DNA of 64,000 bases from contig JBBAFU010000013.1 of the NCBI GenBank assembly GCA_041655275.1, positions 1-64,000 of the forward strand, read 5' to 3'. This DNA is from JAJYRX01 sp041655275 (GTDB lineage: Bacteria > Pseudomonadota > Gammaproteobacteria > Burkholderiales > Burkholderiaceae_B). How positions within the stretch are numbered: the stretch's first letter is position 1; every line of letters starts with the position of its first letter. Below the pieces are notes generated by a model. It made no database searches. It was not told the DNA's origin and saw only the letters and a program-made list of their open reading frames with translations. This document shows positions 23,883-32,634 of this stretch, one piece after another. The translations under genes and the position numbers were made by a program.

Positions 23883-25301
23883 ATGCATTTGCACATTCTG
23901 GGAATCTGCGGCACTTTCATGGGCGGTCTGGCATTGATCGCCCGGTCTGCAGGTCATACCGTCACGGGTTGTGACAGCGGCGTCTACCCGCCCATGAGCA
24001 CCCAGCTCGAGGAACAGGGCATACGCCTGATCGAAGGTTTCGATGCCACACAGACGGCGCTCGGTGCCGACCTGTACGTGGTGGGCAACGTCGTCTCGCG
24101 CGGCAATCCGCTCATGGAGGCGATTCTCGACCAGGGCCTGCCCTATGTCTCGGGCCCGCAATGGCTGGGCGAGCAGGTACTGCAGGGCCGTCATGTGCTT
24201 GCCGTGGCCGGCACGCATGGCAAGACGACCACCAGCGCCATGCTGGCCTGGATACTGGAGCAGGCCGGCCGGGACCCCGGCTTCCTGATCGGTGGCATTG
24301 CCCCCGGCCTGGCGCTGTCGGCGCGCCTGCGTGCGCCCGACCACCCCTTCGTGATCGAGGCCGACGAATACGACACCGCTTTCTTCGACAAGCGCTCGAA
24401 GTTTGTGCACTACCGGGCGCGCACGCTCATCCTGAATCATGTCGAATACGACCACGCCGACATCTTTCCCGACCTGGCTGCCATAGAAACCCAGTTCCAT
24501 CACCTGATGCGCACGGTTCCCGCCGCCGGACTCATCATCCGCCAGGCACCCGATGCAGCCCTGGACCGTGTCCTGGCACAGGGCCACTGGACGCCGGTGC
24601 AATCCTTCGGGCCCGAAGGACAGTGGCAAGCCGCCAATGCCGATGCCCGCGGCCATTTCGATGTCGTCCATGAAGGCGGCGCCGCCGGCTCCGGCACCAC
24701 CCCCCTGGGGCGCGTCCAGTGGTCGATGGCGGGCGAGCACAACCAGCGCAACGCCCTTGCGGCCATCGCCGCAGCCGCCCACCTGGGCATCAGTCCCGCA
24801 CAGGCCATCGAAGCCCTGTCGGGCTTTACCGGCGTGAAGCGCCGCCTCGAACTGCGCGGCGCGCCGGCCGGCATCGAAGTCTATGACGACTTCGCCCACC
24901 ACCCCACAGCCATCGCGCTGACACTGGAAGGCCTGCGCCGCCTGAAGCCGCAGGCACGCATCATTGCCGTGCTCGAGCCCCGCTCCAACACCATGAAGCT
25001 CGGTACCATGGCCGCACGCCTGCCCGACGCACTGGTCGCTGCCGATCTGGTCGCCTGCTTCGGCGCGGCGAGCGGCCGCCACGCCCTGGGCTGGAACCCG
25101 GCCGACGTACTTGCACCACTGGGCGAACGCGCCACCTGCTGGGATGACGTGGAAGCGCTCACCAAACACCTTGCCGCCACGGCGCAGCCCGGCGACGCCG
25201 TCGTCATCATGAGCAACGGCAGCTTCGGCGGCCTGCACGAGCGCCTGCTCACGCGCCTTGCCGACATCCATCCAGCCGACACCCATGGAGGCCCCACATG
25301 A
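23883..25301 (+). CDS. mpl: UDP-N-acetylmuramate:L-Ala-gamma-D-Glu-meso-Dap ligase
   Basis: Mpl attaches a recycled tripeptide to UDP-MurNAc in peptidoglycan recycling. The 472-residue protein is a Mur ligase with the N-terminal motif HILGICGTFMGG, ATP loop GTHGKTTT near 110-117, and the EADEYDTAFFDKRSKF block characteristic of Mpl rather than MurC. DDFAHHPTA marks the C-terminal domain. GGAGG lies 6 bases before the ATG. The next gene starts 4 bases before its stop, so translation is coupled. Divergent from the TlpA-like gene. Confidence 0.96.
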   Translation: MHLHILGICGTFMGGLALIARSAGHTVTGCDSGVYPPMSTQLEEQGIRLIEGFDATQTALGADLYVVGNVVSRGNPLMEAILDQGLPYVSGPQWLGEQVLQGRHVLAVAGTHGKTTTSAMLAWILEQAGRDPGFLIGGIAPGLALSARLRAPDHPFVIEADEYDTAFFDKRSKFVHYRARTLILNHVEYDHADIFPDLAAIETQFHHLMRTVPAAGLIIRQAPDAALDRVLAQGHWTPVQSFGPEGQWQAANADARGHFDVVHEGGAAGSGTTPLGRVQWSMAGEHNQRNALAAIAAAAHLGISPAQAIEALSGFTGVKRRLELRGAPAGIEVYDDFAHHPTAIALTLEGLRRLKPQARIIAVLEPRSNTMKLGTMAARLPDALVAADLVACFGAASGRHALGWNPADVLAPLGERATCWDDVEALTKHLAATAQPGDAVVIMSNGSFGGLHERLLTRLADIHPADTHGGPT

Positions 25302-25906
25302 TTCTCTACCTGCATGGTTTCCTGTCTTCGCCCGCCTCGTTCAAGGCGCGCCTGCTTGCCGAGGCCATGGAACAGCACGGCCTGTCGGCACAATGGGTGT
25401 GCCCGCAGCTGCCCATGAGCCCGGCCGAGGTCATGGCCCTGTGCAACGCGAAAGTGGAGCAGGCCCGCGAGCAAGGCCTGGATCCGGCGCGCGAGCTGGT
25501 CATCATCGGCTCGTCGCTGGGCGGCTTCTATGCCACCCATCTGGCCGAGCAGTGGCAATGCCGCGCCGTGGTCCTGAACCCGGCCACCAATCCGGCGCGC
25601 ACGCTCGCCGCCTACCTGGGCACGCAGACGCGCTTCCACAGCGCGGAGCCCGTAGAGTTTTGCCAGGCGCACCTGGACGAGCTTGCGGCGCTCGGTCGCC
25701 GGCGCCCGGCACGGCCCGGGCGCTACTACCTGCTTGCCTGCAAGGGCGATGAAGTGCTCGACTGGCGCGACATGGCCGAATGGTATGCCGGCAGCCAGGG
25801 CCATATCCTGGACGGCGGCAACCACAGTATTTCCGATTTTGCGCGCTGGCTGTCCGAGGTGCTCGAATTCGCCCTCGCACCGGACCCCGACGGGGATTTG
25901 TCATGA
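25298..25906 (+). CDS. YqiA/YcfP-type alpha/beta-hydrolase
   Basis: A 202-residue esterase-like protein. It starts MILYLHGFLSSP, the family N-terminus with oxyanion His-Gly, and has the nucleophile elbow GSSLGG near 68-73; the C-terminal GNHSISDF carries the triad His. E. coli YqiA cleaves short acyl esters; the physiological substrate is unknown. Overlaps mpl upstream and the RNB nuclease gene downstream by 4 bases each, so the three form a tight operon. Confidence 0.9.
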   Translation: MILYLHGFLSSPASFKARLLAEAMEQHGLSAQWVCPQLPMSPAEVMALCNAKVEQAREQGLDPARELVIIGSSLGGFYATHLAEQWQCRAVVLNPATNPARTLAAYLGTQTRFHSAEPVEFCQAHLDELAALGRRRPARPGRYYLLACKGDEVLDWRDMAEWYAGSQGHILDGGNHSISDFARWLSEVLEFALAPDPDGDLS

Positions 25907-27795
25907 CCCTCTATGTATTCTATGAAGACGGCGGCAGCTTCAAGGCCGAAAAGATCTTCTCCCGGACCGATGCCAGCCTGCATGTCGAATCCGAAAGCGG
26001 CAAGCGCAGCAAGATCAAGCGCAGCAGTGTGCTGTTCGAGTTCGATTCCCCCGCGCCCGCCGGGCTGCTCAGCCAGGCCCAGGCGCTCGCGGCCGAGCAG
26101 GATATCGACTTCATCTGGGAGTGCGCGCCGCAGGACGATATCGACGCCGCGGCGTTTGCCGAAGACTATTTCGGCCATCCGCCGTCAGCCGTCGAGAAGG
26201 CGGCAATCATCTATGCCCTGCACAGCGCACCCGCCTATTTTCACCGGCGCGGCAAGGGACGTTACCGGCCCGCACCGCCCGACATCCTGAAGGCGGCCCT
26301 GGCGGCCATCGAGAAGAAGCAGCAACGGGAGGCGCAGCAAGCGGAATGGACGCGGGCCATGGTGGCCGGCGAACTGCCCGAAGCCCTGGCCGGCGTGGCA
26401 CCCGAATTCCTGGGTCGCCCCGACAAGGCATCGCTGGAATGGAAGGCCTTCGATGCGGCCCTGAGCGAGCTCAAGGTATCGCCGGAGCAACTCCTGCTGA
26501 CGCTCAAGGTGTGGCCCCACCCGCTTGCCCTGCTGCAGCACCGCTTCCTCTCCGTGCACTTCCCCAAGGGCACGCAGCTGCCCCCGGTACAGGCCGATAT
26601 CCCGCGCCTCGACCTGCCCATGGCCGAAGTGACGGCGTATTCGGTCGATGACAGCCAGACGACCGAAATCGATGACGCCCTGTCGGTGCGCATCCTGGAC
26701 GGCGACAGGGTTGAGGCGGGCGTGCATATTGCCGTGCCCGCACTGGCGGTCACGCGCGGCAGCAAGGCCGATGCGCTGGCGCGCAAGCGCATGGCCACCG
26801 TTTACATGCCGGGCGAGCGCATCAACATGCTGCCCCAGGACATCATCAGCGCCTTTTCCCTGCAGGCGGGCGAAGTGCGTCCCGTGCTCTCGCTCTACGT
26901 GCAGATGAATCTGGAAACGGGCGAAGTTCTGGGTTGGAACAGCCGCCTGGAGAACATCCGCGTGGCCGACAACCTGCATCACAGCCTGTTTGCAGGCCTG
27001 GTCACGCCGGAAAGCCTAGATGACCCGGCCGTCCGCCTGCCGCATGAGGAATGGCTGCGTCCCCTGTGGCGCGTGGCACGCCACCTGATGCACCAGCGCG
27101 AGCTGATGCGCGGGCGTCCCGAAGGCAGCAATCGCATCGAATTCAGCATAGAGCTCGATGGCCCGGCCGATGATCCCGATACACCGGTGCGCCTGGTCCC
27201 GCGCGAGCGCGATGCGCCGCTGGACCTCATCGTGGCCGAATTCATGATCCTGGCCAACAATCTGTGGGGCGGGCTGCTGCACGAGCATGGGCTTCCGGGC
27301 ATCTACCGCTCGCAGCAGGCCGGGCGTGTGCGCATGTCCACGCATCCGCTGCCACATGAAGCCATCGGCGTGCCCCAGTACGCCTGGTCAACATCGCCGC
27401 TGCGCCGCTATGTGGACCTCATCAACCAGTCGCAGATCCTGGCCGCCGCCGAGCACGGCGTGTCGGCGCGCCTGGTGGCGCCCTTCAAGCCGAGCGATGC
27501 CGACCTGTTTGCCATCATCAGCGGTTTCGACACCCAATACGGGCTATGGAAGGACCACCAGATCGCGCTGGAGCGCTACTGGACGCTTCGCTGGTTTCAG
27601 CAGCAGGGTCTGGGCACGGTGGGCGGCACGGTGCTGCGCGACGATCTGGTGCGACTGGACAGTGCACCGCTGGTGGTGCGCGTGCCCGGGCTGCCGCCCC
27701 TGGAGCGCGGGGAAAAGGTAAATCTGGATATACTGGGTGTGGACGAACTTGGTCTCGAATTGCACTGCCGGCTGCGTGAAGTCGTATCCGGCTGA
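25903..27795 (+). CDS. RNase II family exoribonuclease (RNB domain)
   Basis: A 630-residue 3'-5' exoribonuclease. The RNB catalytic block is in residues about 240-560: the metal-binding Asp cluster is in DDSQTTEIDDALSV, followed by VHIAVPALAV and the YMPGERINMLP segment; the C-terminal RNB end ATSPLRRYVDLINQ is present. The N-terminal 200 residues hold a small beta-rich domain with an unusual FYEDGGSFKAEKI start, and no clear cold-shock pair. A short S1-like segment closes the protein. It starts at ATG 25903, overlapping the esterase gene. Shorter than RNase R (about 800), so it is probably an RNase II-like variant. Confidence 0.9.
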   Translation: MTLYVFYEDGGSFKAEKIFSRTDASLHVESESGKRSKIKRSSVLFEFDSPAPAGLLSQAQALAAEQDIDFIWECAPQDDIDAAAFAEDYFGHPPSAVEKAAIIYALHSAPAYFHRRGKGRYRPAPPDILKAALAAIEKKQQREAQQAEWTRAMVAGELPEALAGVAPEFLGRPDKASLEWKAFDAALSELKVSPEQLLLTLKVWPHPLALLQHRFLSVHFPKGTQLPPVQADIPRLDLPMAEVTAYSVDDSQTTEIDDALSVRILDGDRVEAGVHIAVPALAVTRGSKADALARKRMATVYMPGERINMLPQDIISAFSLQAGEVRPVLSLYVQMNLETGEVLGWNSRLENIRVADNLHHSLFAGLVTPESLDDPAVRLPHEEWLRPLWRVARHLMHQRELMRGRPEGSNRIEFSIELDGPADDPDTPVRLVPRERDAPLDLIVAEFMILANNLWGGLLHEHGLPGIYRSQQAGRVRMSTHPLPHEAIGVPQYAWSTSPLRRYVDLINQSQILAAAEHGVSARLVAPFKPSDADLFAIISGFDTQYGLWKDHQIALERYWTLRWFQQQGLGTVGGTVLRDDLVRLDSAPLVVRVPGLPPLERGEKVNLDILGVDELGLELHCRLREVVSG

Positions 27796-27815
27796 GTCCT
27801 GCCACTCCTCTTGCC

Positions 27816-28697
27816 ATGGCCCCGGTCTCCAGCCTGCTGCTGCGCGCACGCGCGCCGCGCAATGATCACCTTATCCTTGCCCTGCTGATCTCGCTCGGGC
27901 TTCACGCGGGCGCCCTGGCCATACAGCTGCATGCGCCGCGCCCGGCCGTGCCGGCCAGCCGCCCGCTGGAAGTCGGCCTGGTGAATGCCGCCACGCCGCT
28001 GGCCCCGCTGGAGCCGCAGCTGCTCGCGCAGACGGATCTGCTTGCCGGCGGCGAGCAGCCGGAGGGCATCAGCACCAGCCCTCTGCCACGTACAGCGCAA
28101 GCCCTGCCCGACGAGGTGGTGCTGGCCGCCCTGCGCGAACGCCAGCAACAGCTGGAGGAAGCCCAGCGCCAGCTGCTGCAGCGCCTGGAAGCGCAGCTTG
28201 CCATTGCGCCGCCACGGGCCACGGAAGACTTTCTTGCCTCCGATGCGGAACCGGGCAGCGATGCGCGGGATCAGGACAGCCTCATCATCAATGCACGCAT
28301 CGCCGCGCTCAAGGCGCGCGTCGAACACTACAATGCACTGCCTCGACAACGCTTCGTGGGTCCGTCCACCCAGGCCGATGCCTATGCCCATTACCTGGAA
28401 TCCTGGCGCACCCGCATCGAGCAACTGGGCACCGAGCACTATCCGGTCGAGGCCAGGGGGCGCACCTACGGCAGCCTGCAGCTCACGGTCCATATCCGCG
28501 CCGACGGCAGCCTGATGCGCGTGGAGTTCGACCGCCCATCCGAACATGCGGTACTCAACATGGCCGCCCAGCGCATTGTCCAGCTGGCCGCCCCGTTTGC
28601 GCCCCTGCCGCCCGCCATCGCGCGTGAGACCGACATCCTGGCCATCACGCGCACCTGGCACTTCCAGAATCAGGAACTTGAAACGCGCCTGCCATGA
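27816..28697 (+). CDS. TonB-family energy transducer
   Basis: A 293-residue protein with one N-terminal membrane helix (about 21-43, LALLISLGLHAGALAIQL), a periplasmic linker and a C-terminal TonB domain (about 190-290, GSLQLTVHIRADGSL). TonB links the proton motive force of ExbBD to outer-membrane receptors. The linker is not the usual Pro-Lys or Pro-Glu repeat; it contains a Gln/Leu/Glu heptad-like stretch (ERQQQLEEAQRQLLQRLEAQ, about 110-130), which looks like a coiled coil. No exbB or exbD is adjacent. aroE overlaps its stop by 4 bases. Confidence 0.85.
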   Translation: MAPVSSLLLRARAPRNDHLILALLISLGLHAGALAIQLHAPRPAVPASRPLEVGLVNAATPLAPLEPQLLAQTDLLAGGEQPEGISTSPLPRTAQALPDEVVLAALRERQQQLEEAQRQLLQRLEAQLAIAPPRATEDFLASDAEPGSDARDQDSLIINARIAALKARVEHYNALPRQRFVGPSTQADAYAHYLESWRTRIEQLGTEHYPVEARGRTYGSLQLTVHIRADGSLMRVEFDRPSEHAVLNMAAQRIVQLAAPFAPLPPAIARETDILAITRTWHFQNQELETRLP

Positions 28698-29542
28698 CTA
28701 CTGCTCCCATTCCGCGCTTCGCCGTCATCGGCCATCCCGTGGCCCATAGCCAGTCACCCTGGATTCACCACGCTTTCGGGCAACAGACCGGCATCGCACT
28801 GAAGTACGAAAAAATCCTTGCGCCGCTGGACGGTTTCCGTGCCACGGTGGACACCTTCTTCGGCGAAGGCGGACGCGGGCTCAACGTCACCCTGCCCTTC
28901 AAGGAGGAAACCTGGACGCTGGCCGGCGAGCGGCTGAGCCCGCGCGCGCGTCTGGCCGGGGCCGCCAATACCTTGTGGATCGACGCGAGCGGTGCAATCC
29001 ATGCCTGCAATACCGACGGTGCGGGCCTGGTGATGGATCTGGAGCGCCTGGGCCATGCCCCCCGGGGCCGGCGCGTGTTGCTGCTGGGTGCGGGCGGCGC
29101 GGCGCGCGGCGCCCTGCCGGCGCTGCTCGAGGCCGGCAGCGCCCGGGTCCACGTGGCCAACCGCAGCCCGGAAAAGGCCGAGCGGCTATGTGCCGACATG
29201 GCGGACTACGCCGTCGACGTACCGCGCAGTGCGGGCGCACTCACGACCATCGCCGGACAGTGGGATCTGGTCATCAACGCCACCTCGAGCAGCCTGTCGG
29301 CCCATCGTCCGCTGGCAGTACAGCTCAGCTATGCTGCCGGCGCCCTGGCCTACGACATGGTCTACGCCGCGCAGGAAACGGCATTTCTGGGTGAGGCACG
29401 CCGCCAGGGGGCGGCATCATGCGCCGATGGCCTGGGCATGCTGGTCGGGCAGGCCGCCGTCAGCTTCGAGATCTGGCATGGCGTTCGCCCCCGGATCGCC
29501 CCCGTGCTCCAGGCCCTGCGCCGGCACCTGATGCAACAATGA
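28694..29542 (+). CDS. aroE: shikimate dehydrogenase
   Basis: AroE reduces 3-dehydroshikimate with NADPH. The 282-residue protein has the shikimate site IGHPVAHSQSPWIHH near 10-24, catalytic Lys in NVTLPFKEE near 75, an Asp in NTDGAG and the NADPH loop GAGGAARGALPA near 133. The C-terminal EIWHGVRP is the family end. It overlaps tonB upstream and mtgA downstream by 4 bases each. Confidence 0.97.
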   Translation: MTTAPIPRFAVIGHPVAHSQSPWIHHAFGQQTGIALKYEKILAPLDGFRATVDTFFGEGGRGLNVTLPFKEETWTLAGERLSPRARLAGAANTLWIDASGAIHACNTDGAGLVMDLERLGHAPRGRRVLLLGAGGAARGALPALLEAGSARVHVANRSPEKAERLCADMADYAVDVPRSAGALTTIAGQWDLVINATSSSLSAHRPLAVQLSYAAGALAYDMVYAAQETAFLGEARRQGAASCADGLGMLVGQAAVSFEIWHGVRPRIAPVLQALRRHLMQQ

Positions 29543-30252
29543 GACGCTGGAAGACCTGGCGCACGCTGCTGGCCGCCTTGCTTCTGGGTCTGTTCGCCTT
29601 CCTGCTCTACCAGTTCGGGCTGCTCGTCATGGTGATCTGGCTGAGTTTCCGCAATCCCGGCTCCACCGCCTTCATTGATGCGGCGCGCAGCGAGCTGCGC
29701 ATCCAGGGCAAGGAAGCGTCCATCGCCCGGGTATGGGTGGACTACGACCATATCAGCCCCCACCTCAAGCGCGCCGTGGTGGCGTCCGAGGATTCCGGAT
29801 TCATGGCGCACAGCGGTGTGGAATGGGCCGCCATGCGCCAGGCCTGGGCCTGGAACCGGCAACAGGCCGCCGAAGGCAGCAGCCGGCGTCGCGGCGGCTC
29901 GACCATCACCCAGCAACTGGCCAAGAACCTTTTCCTGTCCTCCTCGCGCAGCTACCGGCGCAAGGCCCAGGAACTGATACTGGCACTGATGCTGGAGGTC
30001 GTCATGAGCAAACGGCGCATCCTGGAGCTTTATCTGAACGTGGCCCAATGGGGCGAAACCACCTTCGGCGCCCAGGCGGCGGCGCAGCAGCACTTCGGCA
30101 CCTCGGTCGCAAAGCTGTCGGCCGCCCAGGCCGCGCGCCTGGCGGCCATGCTGCCCAACCCGCGTTACTACGAGGAACAGGGCACAACCCGATTCCTGAC
30201 GCGGCACAGCCAGACATTGCTGCGGCGCATGCCGCAGGTGGACATTCCCTGA
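29539..30252 (+). CDS. mtgA: monofunctional biosynthetic peptidoglycan transglycosylase
   Basis: MtgA polymerises lipid II into glycan strands at the inner membrane. The 237-residue GT51 protein has an N-terminal anchor (about 9-36). Catalytic motifs are the first Glu in ASEDSGFMAHSGVEW near 90, GGSTITQQLAKN near 120, and the second catalytic Glu region KRRILELYLNVAQWG near 165. The start at 29539 overlaps the aroE stop. lptG follows after 37 bases. Confidence 0.95.
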   Translation: MRRWKTWRTLLAALLLGLFAFLLYQFGLLVMVIWLSFRNPGSTAFIDAARSELRIQGKEASIARVWVDYDHISPHLKRAVVASEDSGFMAHSGVEWAAMRQAWAWNRQQAAEGSSRRRGGSTITQQLAKNLFLSSSRSYRRKAQELILALMLEVVMSKRRILELYLNVAQWGETTFGAQAAAQQHFGTSVAKLSAAQAARLAAMLPNPRYYEEQGTTRFLTRHSQTLLRRMPQVDIP

Positions 30253-30289
30253 ATTTGTTAAGCTTGTGCGATCCCACTGAAAGCCCGCC

Positions 30290-31444
30290 ATGCGCACTGC
30301 ACGCCGTTATCTCGCCCTGGAAATCTATCGCTCCGGCGCCGTGGTGTTACTGGCCCTGCTGGGCCTGTTCAGCCTGTTCGGACTCATCGAGGAGCTCGAC
30401 AACCTGGGCAGCCGGCTCAGCCTGATCAATCTGTTCACGCTGGAGCTGCTGGCGGTACCCACGCGCCTGTACGATCTGCTGCCCATCGGCCTGCTCATCG
30501 GCGCCATCCTGGCACTGGCCGGCCTGGCGCAACGCAACGAGCTCGTCATCCTGCGCGTATCCGGCGTCAGCGGCCTGCGCCTGCTGGCCACGCTCTGGCT
30601 CATCACCCTGCCCCTGGTCGGCGGTGCGTTCGCACTGTCCGAAGTGCTTGCACCGGCAGCCGAGCTCAAGGGCAGCGAGGCGAGCATGATCCTTCTGGGC
30701 CGCACGGGTGGCGCGCGCATGGACAGCGGCTACTGGTTCCGCGAAACTGCGCCCGATGATGGCCTGCGCATCATCAACATCAGTCACCTGCTCACCGGCG
30801 GCAATGTCAGCGACATCACCCTGTACGAATTCGATGCGGACAATACGCTGCTGGCGCTGTCCCACGCCGCCGGCGGGCGCTTCCACGCCGGTGAGCTGAC
30901 GCTGCGCGAAGTCACGCGCACCGAGATCGATGACCATGCACTGGACGCACTCGCCGATGCAACACCGCCCGAGGCACCACTCACCCGCCAGAGCACCCAG
31001 GCCAGCCGGCGGCTGGAAACCAGCCTTACCCCCGAGCGCCTGATCGCCCGGGTACTCACGCCCGAGCGCATGTCCATCGCCACCCTGCTCGACTATATCC
31101 ATTACCTCGACAACAATCACCTGCAGACGGATCGACAGCGCGTGGCCCTGTGGCGCAAGTTCGCCTACCCGTTCACCTTGCTGGTGATGATCACCATTGC
31201 GGCACCCATCAGCTTCATGCAGACCCGGCGCGGCGGCGTGGGCGGCAAGGTCTTCATCGGCATCCTGCTGGGTGTGGCCTTCTTCATGGTCAACCAGCTC
31301 GCGCTGAACGTCGGCATGCTGGGCAAATGGGCACCCTGGGTAACCGCATTGATACCCAATATCGCCGCCGGCCTGCTCGCCTTCGCCACCTTGCTGATCA
31401 TGGAAAACCGCCACAATGTCAAACGGTTGCGCCAGCGTGCCTGA
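30290..31444 (+). CDS. lptG: LPS export ABC transporter permease LptG
   Basis: LptG forms, with LptF and the LptB ATPase, the inner-membrane part of the lipopolysaccharide export machine. The 384-residue protein has three hydrophobic helices at the N-terminus (about 15-35, 55-80, 95-125), a periplasmic jellyroll region and three C-terminal helices from about 295. The start RYLALEIYRSGAV and the C-terminal RQRVALWRKFAYPF motif match LptG better than LptF. lptF, usually adjacent, is not seen here. apaH starts within its last codons. Confidence 0.87.
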   Translation: MRTARRYLALEIYRSGAVVLLALLGLFSLFGLIEELDNLGSRLSLINLFTLELLAVPTRLYDLLPIGLLIGAILALAGLAQRNELVILRVSGVSGLRLLATLWLITLPLVGGAFALSEVLAPAAELKGSEASMILLGRTGGARMDSGYWFRETAPDDGLRIINISHLLTGGNVSDITLYEFDADNTLLALSHAAGGRFHAGELTLREVTRTEIDDHALDALADATPPEAPLTRQSTQASRRLETSLTPERLIARVLTPERMSIATLLDYIHYLDNNHLQTDRQRVALWRKFAYPFTLLVMITIAAPISFMQTRRGGVGGKVFIGILLGVAFFMVNQLALNVGMLGKWAPWVTALIPNIAAGLLAFATLLIMENRHNVKRLRQRA

Positions 31445-32273
31445 AAGCGCTACGGCACCTGTCTGGGTCATCGGCGACCTTCAGGGATGCCGTTGCGCCC
31501 TGGAGCGGCTGCTCGCCCACCCCGAGATCACTGCCGACCCGCGTGCGCGCTTCTGGTTCTGCGGGGATCTGGTCAATCGCGGGCCGGATTCACTGGGCAC
31601 CCTGAAGGCGGTGATGGCCCTGGGCGAGCGTGCAAGCTGCGTGCTGGGCAATCACGACATCCATACCCTGGCGGTCTTCGCCGGCCATCGCGAACCGGGC
31701 AAGTCCGATACGCTGGACGCACTGCTGAGCGCCCCCGACGCCGCCGACTGCATGGACTGGCTGCGCCACCGGCCGCTGGCCCACTACGAGCAGGGCCACC
31801 TGATGGTGCACGCCGGGGTGCTGCCGCAATGGACGGTGGCCCGCACGCTGGCGCTGGCGGGCGAACTCGAAACGGCGCTGCGCGCGCCCGACTGGCAGGA
31901 CACCCTGGCCGATCTGTTCGGCAACAAGCCAAGGCGCTGGCGCGAGGCGCTGCGCGGCACGCGGCGCCTGCGCGTGATCGTCAATGCACTGACCCGCCTG
32001 CGCATGTGTACGCCCGACGGGCGCATGGACTTCAAGCACAAGGGCAAGCCCGTCATCACGGCGGAATATCTTCCATGGTTTGAACTGGAGAACCGCGCCA
32101 CCGCCAACGACACGATTGTGTTCGGCCACTGGTCGGTGCTTGGCCTGATGATGCGCCCCCACCTGATCTGTCTGGACACCGGCTGCGTCTGGGGGCGCGA
32201 ACTCACGGCCATGCGCCTGCATGACCGCCATCTGGTACAGGTGTCGTGCCATCCAGATAACGCTGCAGTATGA
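31416..32273 (+). CDS. apaH: symmetrical bis(5'-nucleosyl)-tetraphosphatase
   Basis: ApaH hydrolyses Ap4A to two ADP and can remove NpN caps from RNA. The 285-residue metallophosphatase carries GDLQGC near 20-25, GDLVNRGPDS near 50, GNHD near 80 and HAGVLPQW further on; the usual metal-binding Asp and His residues are present. The start overlaps lptG by 29 bases. Its C-terminal end overlaps the convergent ruvX by 71 bases; the segment beyond LDTGCVWG is the overlapping part. Confidence 0.95.
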   Translation: MSNGCASVPESATAPVWVIGDLQGCRCALERLLAHPEITADPRARFWFCGDLVNRGPDSLGTLKAVMALGERASCVLGNHDIHTLAVFAGHREPGKSDTLDALLSAPDAADCMDWLRHRPLAHYEQGHLMVHAGVLPQWTVARTLALAGELETALRAPDWQDTLADLFGNKPRRWREALRGTRRLRVIVNALTRLRMCTPDGRMDFKHKGKPVITAEYLPWFELENRATANDTIVFGHWSVLGLMMRPHLICLDTGCVWGRELTAMRLHDRHLVQVSCHPDNAAV

Positions 32274-32634
32274 CGGCTGCAGCCATGGCATCATCCGCGT
32301 CGTGATTGCCCAGGATCTGCTGCGCCTCCATGCTGGAATGGCGCTCGTCGACCAGCTCGACCGCAATGCCGAAACGGCCGCGCAGCTGGTTGGCAAAGCG
32401 GCGCGCCTGCGCCGTGGCCGGCTGCTCACCACCCTCGAGCGTGAGCGGCAGACCGACGATGACACGGTCGGGTTGCCACTGCCGGAGCAGGTCCTGGATC
32501 TGGTCGAAACGCTGTGTGCGCGTCTGCGCACCGATGATGCACAAGGGGCGCGCCTGGCGCGTGAGCGTGTTGCCCACGGCCACGCCTATCCTGCGCAGCC
32601 CGAAATCAAATGCCAGCAGCAGGTGCTCAGGCAT
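32203..32634 (-). CDS. ruvX: RuvX/YqgF putative pre-16S rRNA nuclease / Holliday-junction resolvase-like
   Basis: A 143-residue RNase H-fold protein implicated in 5' maturation of 16S rRNA. The catalytic motifs are FDFGLRRIGVAVG near 9-21, the Glu in LVDERHSSMEAQ and the Asp in HDADDAMAAA near 112. The C-terminal tail (after LQRYLDG) is antisense to apaH. Overlaps yqgE by 8 bases upstream, the usual yqgE-ruvX order. Confidence 0.93.
   Translation of the reverse strand: MPEHLLLAFDFGLRRIGVAVGNTLTRQARPLCIIGAQTRTQRFDQIQDLLRQWQPDRVIVGLPLTLEGGEQPATAQARRFANQLRGRFGIAVELVDERHSSMEAQQILGNHDADDAMAAAVILQRYLDGTTPVPDGGHAGAWP

Noticed and set aside
23808..25286. N-terminal extension of the TlpA-like frame (about 490 codons)
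   Set aside because: Antisense to mpl and without recognisable domains; the real gene starts at the signal peptide near 23807.
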